The notes below the pieces were generated by a model that was given only the letters and a program-made list of their open reading frames with translations, was not told the origin of the DNA and made no database searches. From Pantoea sp. IMH (lineage in GTDB: Bacteria; Pseudomonadota; Gammaproteobacteria; Enterobacterales; Enterobacteriaceae): 64,000 nt of DNA. Position 1 is the first letter of the stretch. Every line of letters begins with the position of its first letter. The stretch is taken from assembly GCF_000599885.1 (NCBI RefSeq), contig NZ_JFGT01000005.1:992001-1056000 (forward strand), given 5' to 3'. Of this stretch, positions 59,998 through 64,000 are shown in pieces. The translations under genes and the position numbers were made by a program.

Positions 59998-60602
59998 TGC
60001 AGACCAGCCCGCTCCTCGAAAGTCTGATGGAGTCGCTACGCTGTCTGCCAGGCGTGGGGCCGAAGTCCGCCCAGCGTATGGCGTTCCAGCTGCTGCAGCG
60101 CGATCGCAGCGGCGGTATGCGCCTGGCGCAGGCGCTGACGCGGGCCATGTCGGAAATCGGCCACTGCGCTGACTGCCGGACCTTTACCGAGCAGGAAATC
60201 TGCACCATCTGCGCCAACACGCGCCGTCAGCAAAACGGCCTGATTTGCGTCGTGGAAAGCCCGGCAGACATTCATGCCATTGAGCAGACCGGGCAATTTG
60301 CCGGCCGCTACTTTGTGCTGATGGGCCACCTTTCCCCGCTCGACGGCATTGGCCCGAACGATATCGGTCTGGATCGCCTTGAGCAGCGGCTGGAAAAAGA
60401 GTCGATTCAGGAGGTCATCCTCGCCACCAATCCCACGGTGGAAGGGGAGGCGACCGCCAACTACATCGCCGAGCTTTGCGGACAGTATGGTGTCGAAGCC
60501 AGCCGGATCGCTCACGGCGTGCCGGTCGGCGGCGAGCTGGAGATGGTGGACGGCACCACGCTGTCCCACTCTCTGGCCGGGCGTCATAAGATCAGATTTT
60601 AA
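59997..60602 (+). CDS. recR: Recombination protein RecR
   Basis: RecR works with RecF and RecO to load RecA at gaps. The 201-aa product equals the E. coli length. An N-terminal HhH ([14 protein letters not shown]) is followed by the four-Cys zinc finger at about 57-72 ([16 protein letters not shown]), then a Toprim domain starting at [14 protein letters not shown]. The ATG shares a base with the ybaB stop (TGATG), indicating coupling. Confidence 0.97.
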   Translation: MQTSPLLESLMESLRCLPGVGPKSAQRMAFQLLQRDRSGGMRLAQALTRAMSEIGHCADCRTFTEQEICTICANTRRQQNGLICVVESPADIHAIEQTGQFAGRYFVLMGHLSPLDGIGPNDIGLDRLEQRLEKESIQEVILATNPTVEGEATANYIAELCGQYGVEASRIAHGVPVGGELEMVDGTTLSHSLAGRHKIRF

Positions 60603-60611
60603 CCGTTCCCC

Positions 60612-60632
60612 CGGCACGATTTATCGTGCCGT
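60612..60632 (+). terminator. Hairpin after recR
   Basis: A perfect 8-bp stem CGGCACGA / TCGTGCCG with a TTTA loop, 9 nt after the recR stop. Only a short T-rich stretch follows, overlapping the -35 of the htpG promoter. Confidence 0.5.
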
Positions 60633-60662
60633 CTTGAAAACGCTATCTTTGCCCCCACACTA
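60633..60662 (+). promoter_or_regulatory. Sigma-32 (heat-shock) promoter of htpG
   Basis: CTTGAAA (60633-60639) and CCCCACACTA (60653-60662) fit a sigma-32 promoter with 14 nt between CTTGAA and CCCC, about 40 nt before the htpG ATG, where a heat-shock promoter is expected. Confidence 0.65.
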
Positions 60663-60701
60663 CTTCTCAACGTAGACCAACATGAATCAGTTGAGGTAGC
60701 A

Positions 60702-62576
60702 ATGACCATGAAAGGACAAGAGACGCGTGGCTTCCAGTCAGAGGTAAAACAGCTTCTGCACCTGATGATCCACTCCCTCTATTCAAACAAAGAAATCTTC
60801 CTGCGTGAGCTAATTTCTAACGCTTCTGATGCCGCTGATAAGCTGCGCTTTCGTGCGCTTTCCACACCGGATCTCTATCAGGGCGATGGTGATCTCCGCG
60901 TGCGGGTTTCCGTTGATAAGGAAAACCGGACCCTGACGCTGAGCGATAACGGCATCGGGATGAGTCGCGATGAAGTCATTGAAAACCTGGGCACCATTGC
61001 CAAATCAGGGACGAAGTCCTTCCTGGAATCCCTGGGCTCCGATCAGGCGAAAGATAGCCAGCTGATTGGGCAGTTCGGCGTCGGTTTCTATTCAGCATTT
61101 ATTGTGGCAGACAAGGTTTCTGTGCGCACCCGTGCCGCAGGTGCGGCGGAAGATGAAGCGGTATTCTGGGAATCCGCCGGCGAAGGCGAATACACCATTG
61201 CCGATATCACTAAAGAGAGCCGCGGTACCGAGATTACGCTACACCTGCGTGAAGGTGAGGATGAATTTCTGGATGCCTGGCGCGTGCGCAGCATTATCAG
61301 CAAATATTCCGATCATATCGCGCTGCCCGTCGAGATTGAAAGCCATAACGAAGAAGACGACACCACCACCTGGGAAAAGATCAACAAAGCTCAGGCGCTC
61401 TGGACCCGCAACCGGGCCGACATCAGCGAAGAGGAATATAAAGAGTTTTATAAACACGTTTCTCATGACTTCGCTGACCCGCTGACCTGGAGCCATAACC
61501 GCGTTGAGGGGAAACAGGAGTACACCAGCCTGCTTTATATCCCAAGCCAGGCGCCATGGGATATGTGGAATCGCGATCATAAGCACGGTCTTAAGCTCTA
61601 CGTGCAGCGCGTGTTTATCATGGATGACGCCGAGCAGTTTATGCCGAACTATCTGCGCTTCGTCCGCGGCCTGATAGATTCCAGCGATCTGCCGCTGAAC
61701 GTCTCCCGTGAAATTCTGCAGGACAGCCGCATCACCCAGAATCTGCGTAACGCACTGAGTAAACGCGCGCTGCAGATGCTGGAAAAAGTGGCGAAAGATG
61801 ACGCTGAAAAATATCAGCAGTTCTGGCAGCAGTTTGGTCTGGTGCTGAAAGAAGGCCCGGCAGAAGACAGCGCGAATGCGGAAACTATTGCTAAGCTGCT
61901 GCGCTTTGCCACTACCAGCAGCGAAGGTTCGGCGCAGACCGTTTCGCTGGAAGAGTACGTCAGCCGCATGGTGGAAGGTCAGGATAAAATCTACTACATC
62001 ACTGCCGACAGCTATGCCGCGGCGAAAAGCAGCCCGCACCTGGAGCTTTTCCGCAAAAAAGGCATTGAAGTGCTGCTGCTCTCAGACCGCATTGACGAGT
62101 GGATGATGAGCTATCTCACTGAATTCGATGGCAAAGCCTTCCAGTCCGTCAGCAAGGCTGACGACGAGCTGAGCAAACTTGCTGACGAAGAGAGTGACGA
62201 GCAGAAAGAAGCGGAAAAAGCGCTGGAGCCTTTTGTTGAACGCGTGAAAACCCTGCTGGGCGAGCGCGTGAAGGATGTCCGTCTGACCCATCGCCTGACC
62301 GAAACCCCGGCGATTGTTACCACCGACGCCAATGACATGAGTACGCAGATGGCGAAACTCTTTGCGGCGGCGGGACAGCCAGTGCCTGAAGTCAAATATC
62401 TGTTTGAGATGAATCCCGATCACGCGCTGGTGAAGCGCGCAGCGGATACGCAGGACGACGCCCGCTTCAGCGAGTGGATTGAACTGCTGCTGGATCAGGC
62501 GATGTTTGCTGAACGCGGTACGCTGGAAGATCCAAACCAGTTTATCCGCCGTATGAACCAGCTACTGCTGGCATAA
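60702..62576 (+). CDS. htpG: Molecular chaperone HtpG (Hsp90)
   Basis: HtpG is the bacterial Hsp90 dimer, cooperating with DnaK. The 624-aa product matches E. coli. The N-terminal GHKL ATPase shows [14 protein letters not shown], the DNGIGM loop and GQFGVGFYS. The middle domain carries the catalytic Arg in the NVSREILQ segment, and the C-terminal dimer domain ends RRMNQLL. GAGG lies 5 nt before ATG 60702, which supports this start. An ATG two codons later (MKGQE) is the start annotated in E. coli. Confidence 0.98.
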   Translation: MTMKGQETRGFQSEVKQLLHLMIHSLYSNKEIFLRELISNASDAADKLRFRALSTPDLYQGDGDLRVRVSVDKENRTLTLSDNGIGMSRDEVIENLGTIAKSGTKSFLESLGSDQAKDSQLIGQFGVGFYSAFIVADKVSVRTRAAGAAEDEAVFWESAGEGEYTIADITKESRGTEITLHLREGEDEFLDAWRVRSIISKYSDHIALPVEIESHNEEDDTTTWEKINKAQALWTRNRADISEEEYKEFYKHVSHDFADPLTWSHNRVEGKQEYTSLLYIPSQAPWDMWNRDHKHGLKLYVQRVFIMDDAEQFMPNYLRFVRGLIDSSDLPLNVSREILQDSRITQNLRNALSKRALQMLEKVAKDDAEKYQQFWQQFGLVLKEGPAEDSANAETIAKLLRFATTSSEGSAQTVSLEEYVSRMVEGQDKIYYITADSYAAAKSSPHLELFRKKGIEVLLLSDRIDEWMMSYLTEFDGKAFQSVSKADDELSKLADEESDEQKEAEKALEPFVERVKTLLGERVKDVRLTHRLTETPAIVTTDANDMSTQMAKLFAAAGQPVPEVKYLFEMNPDHALVKRAADTQDDARFSEWIELLLDQAMFAERGTLEDPNQFIRRMNQLLLA

Positions 62577-62597
62577 GAGCAATACGCCTCACTCTAA

Positions 62598-62631
62598 GCC
62601 CCGCCGGCGCGATCCGGTGGGGCTTTTTTTT
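62598..62631 (+). terminator. Intrinsic terminator of htpG
   Basis: A 10-bp stem GCCCCGCCGG / CCGGTGGGGC (one wobble) with a 6-nt loop is followed by eight T. Confidence 0.9.
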
Positions 62632-62646
62632 AAGTACCCCATCGCC

Positions 62647-63522
62647 TCAGCCCACCATGCCCGCTTCTTCCAGCAGCCAGCGGCGAAACAGCGCAATTTC
62701 CGGCTCGTCTTTACGGGACGCCTTTACCATCATCCAGGTTGCCCTGTCCACCTCGGCGAAGCCCAGCGGCGCGATAAGCGTTCCCTCCCGGATCTCTTTT
62801 TTTACCAGAATTTGTGGCGTCATAATAATGCCCAGCCCGTTACGCGCCGCCTGAATGGCAAGCGTCAGGTTGTCAAAATGCTTCCCCGCCCAGAAATCCC
62901 CATGCGCGCCAGTCTTTTTCGCCCATTCAGCCCAGGCATGCAGCTTGGTATCGGCATGCAGCAGCGGCAGCGTGGAAAAATCCGTTTCATAGGTAAAACA
63001 GTGGGCGAAGACCGGCGCGCATACCGGGCCAATGTAATCGACCGAAATCAGCGTGGCGGCAATATCCTCCTGCACCGGCTGTTCATGGCTGAGAATAAGC
63101 ACGTCTGACTGCTCGTTACGTACCCGTTCAATATCGATATGCGTCTGGAAGGTGAGGGCGATCGTTTTATGCTTTTCGGTAAAGCGGCTGATGCGTGGGA
63201 TCAGCCACTGTGCCAGAAAGCTGGGTGCGCAGGAGACGGAAAGGCTGTTGGTATTGCGGGCGCGGATTTTTTCGCAGGTGCTCTCGATTTCACGAAAGGT
63301 CTGCATGCAGCAGACCTTCAGCCTCTCTCCGTCAGCGGTCAGCTGTACCCGCCCGTTCGCCCGCAGGAATAAGGGCTTCTCCAGCCACTCTTCAAGCAGT
63401 TTGATCTGATGACTCACCGCGCTGTGCGTAACGTTAAGTGACTGTGCCGCCAGGCTAAAGCTCTGATGCAGCGCGGCATGATGAAAATAGCGCAGGGCGC
63501 GCAGAGACGGAAGACCTGACAT
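62647..63522 (-). CDS. LysR-family transcriptional regulator
   Basis: A 291-aa LysR regulator. The N-terminal winged HTH (LRALRYFHHAALHQSFSLAAQSLNVTHSAVSHQIKLLE, about 7-45) resembles GcvA/AmpR-type members. The substrate-binding domain runs from about 90 to the C terminus, with the GLGIIMTP segment typical of the family. I do not recognise the specific regulator. It is divergent from the PP-loop gene that starts 201 nt away, the usual arrangement of a LysR regulator and its target. Confidence 0.88.
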   Translation of the reverse strand: MSGLPSLRALRYFHHAALHQSFSLAAQSLNVTHSAVSHQIKLLEEWLEKPLFLRANGRVQLTADGERLKVCCMQTFREIESTCEKIRARNTNSLSVSCAPSFLAQWLIPRISRFTEKHKTIALTFQTHIDIERVRNEQSDVLILSHEQPVQEDIAATLISVDYIGPVCAPVFAHCFTYETDFSTLPLLHADTKLHAWAEWAKKTGAHGDFWAGKHFDNLTLAIQAARNGLGIIMTPQILVKKEIREGTLIAPLGFAEVDRATWMMVKASRKDEPEIALFRRWLLEEAGMVG

Positions 63523-63537
63523 CGCGAAGCCTTGTGA

Positions 63538-64000
<463 letters not shown>

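Overview
The window is a chromosomal segment from a member of the Enterobacterales. Gene content and order follow the Escherichia coli nusB-to-htpG region almost gene for gene, with near full-length E. coli-like proteins throughout. Several departures from E. coli suggest an Erwinia/Pantoea-type genome, but that assignment is inference. These departures are: cdsH next to decR, a zinc-starvation cluster between tomB and acrB, no mscK after acrR, and no ylaB/ylaC/maa between ffs and hha.

Layout. 1-10.2 kb: nusB-thiL-pgpA, then dxs-ispA-xseB with yajO (isoprenoid precursors), thiI, yajL-panE and yajQ. 10.2-19.3 kb: yajR, the cyoABCDE ubiquinol oxidase operon, ampG and yajG. 19.6-30.7 kb is a protein quality-control block: bolA, tig, clpP, two tandem clpX genes, lon, hupB, ppiD. 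30.8-44.5 kb: ybaV, fadM, queC, ybaE, cof, the divergent cdsH/decR pair, the mdlAB ABC exporter, glnK-amtB, tesB, ybaY, atl. 44.6 kb: ffs (4.5S RNA). 45.6-46.3 kb: hha-tomB, flanked on both sides by long gene-poor stretches. 47.0-50.1 kb: a metal ABC transporter on + and rpmE2-rpmJ2 (zinc-free L31/L36 paralogues) on -, converging, each headed by the same 20-bp Zur-type box. 50.2-55.4 kb: acrAB and divergent acrR with its operator. 55.4-62.6 kb: rsmS, a GlsB/YeaQ-type membrane protein, priC, ybaN, apt, dnaX (with frameshift signals), ybaB, recR, htpG. The right edge holds a LysR regulator and a truncated PP-loop ATPase gene.

Regulatory signals readable by eye include sigma-32-like promoters before clpP, lon and htpG, a sigma-54 promoter before glnK, Zur, AcrR and Lrp-type operators, and many intrinsic terminators.

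The most unusual points are: (i) a tandem, intact duplication of clpX whose copies are nearly identical in the core but diverged at the ends; (ii) a 41-codon hydrophobic ORF between a Zur box and the zinc ABC ATPase, ending in an ATGA overlap with it; (iii) an ERIC element sitting in the loop of the cyo operon terminator; (iv) an NtrC-like site that coincides with the mdlB terminator upstream of glnK.
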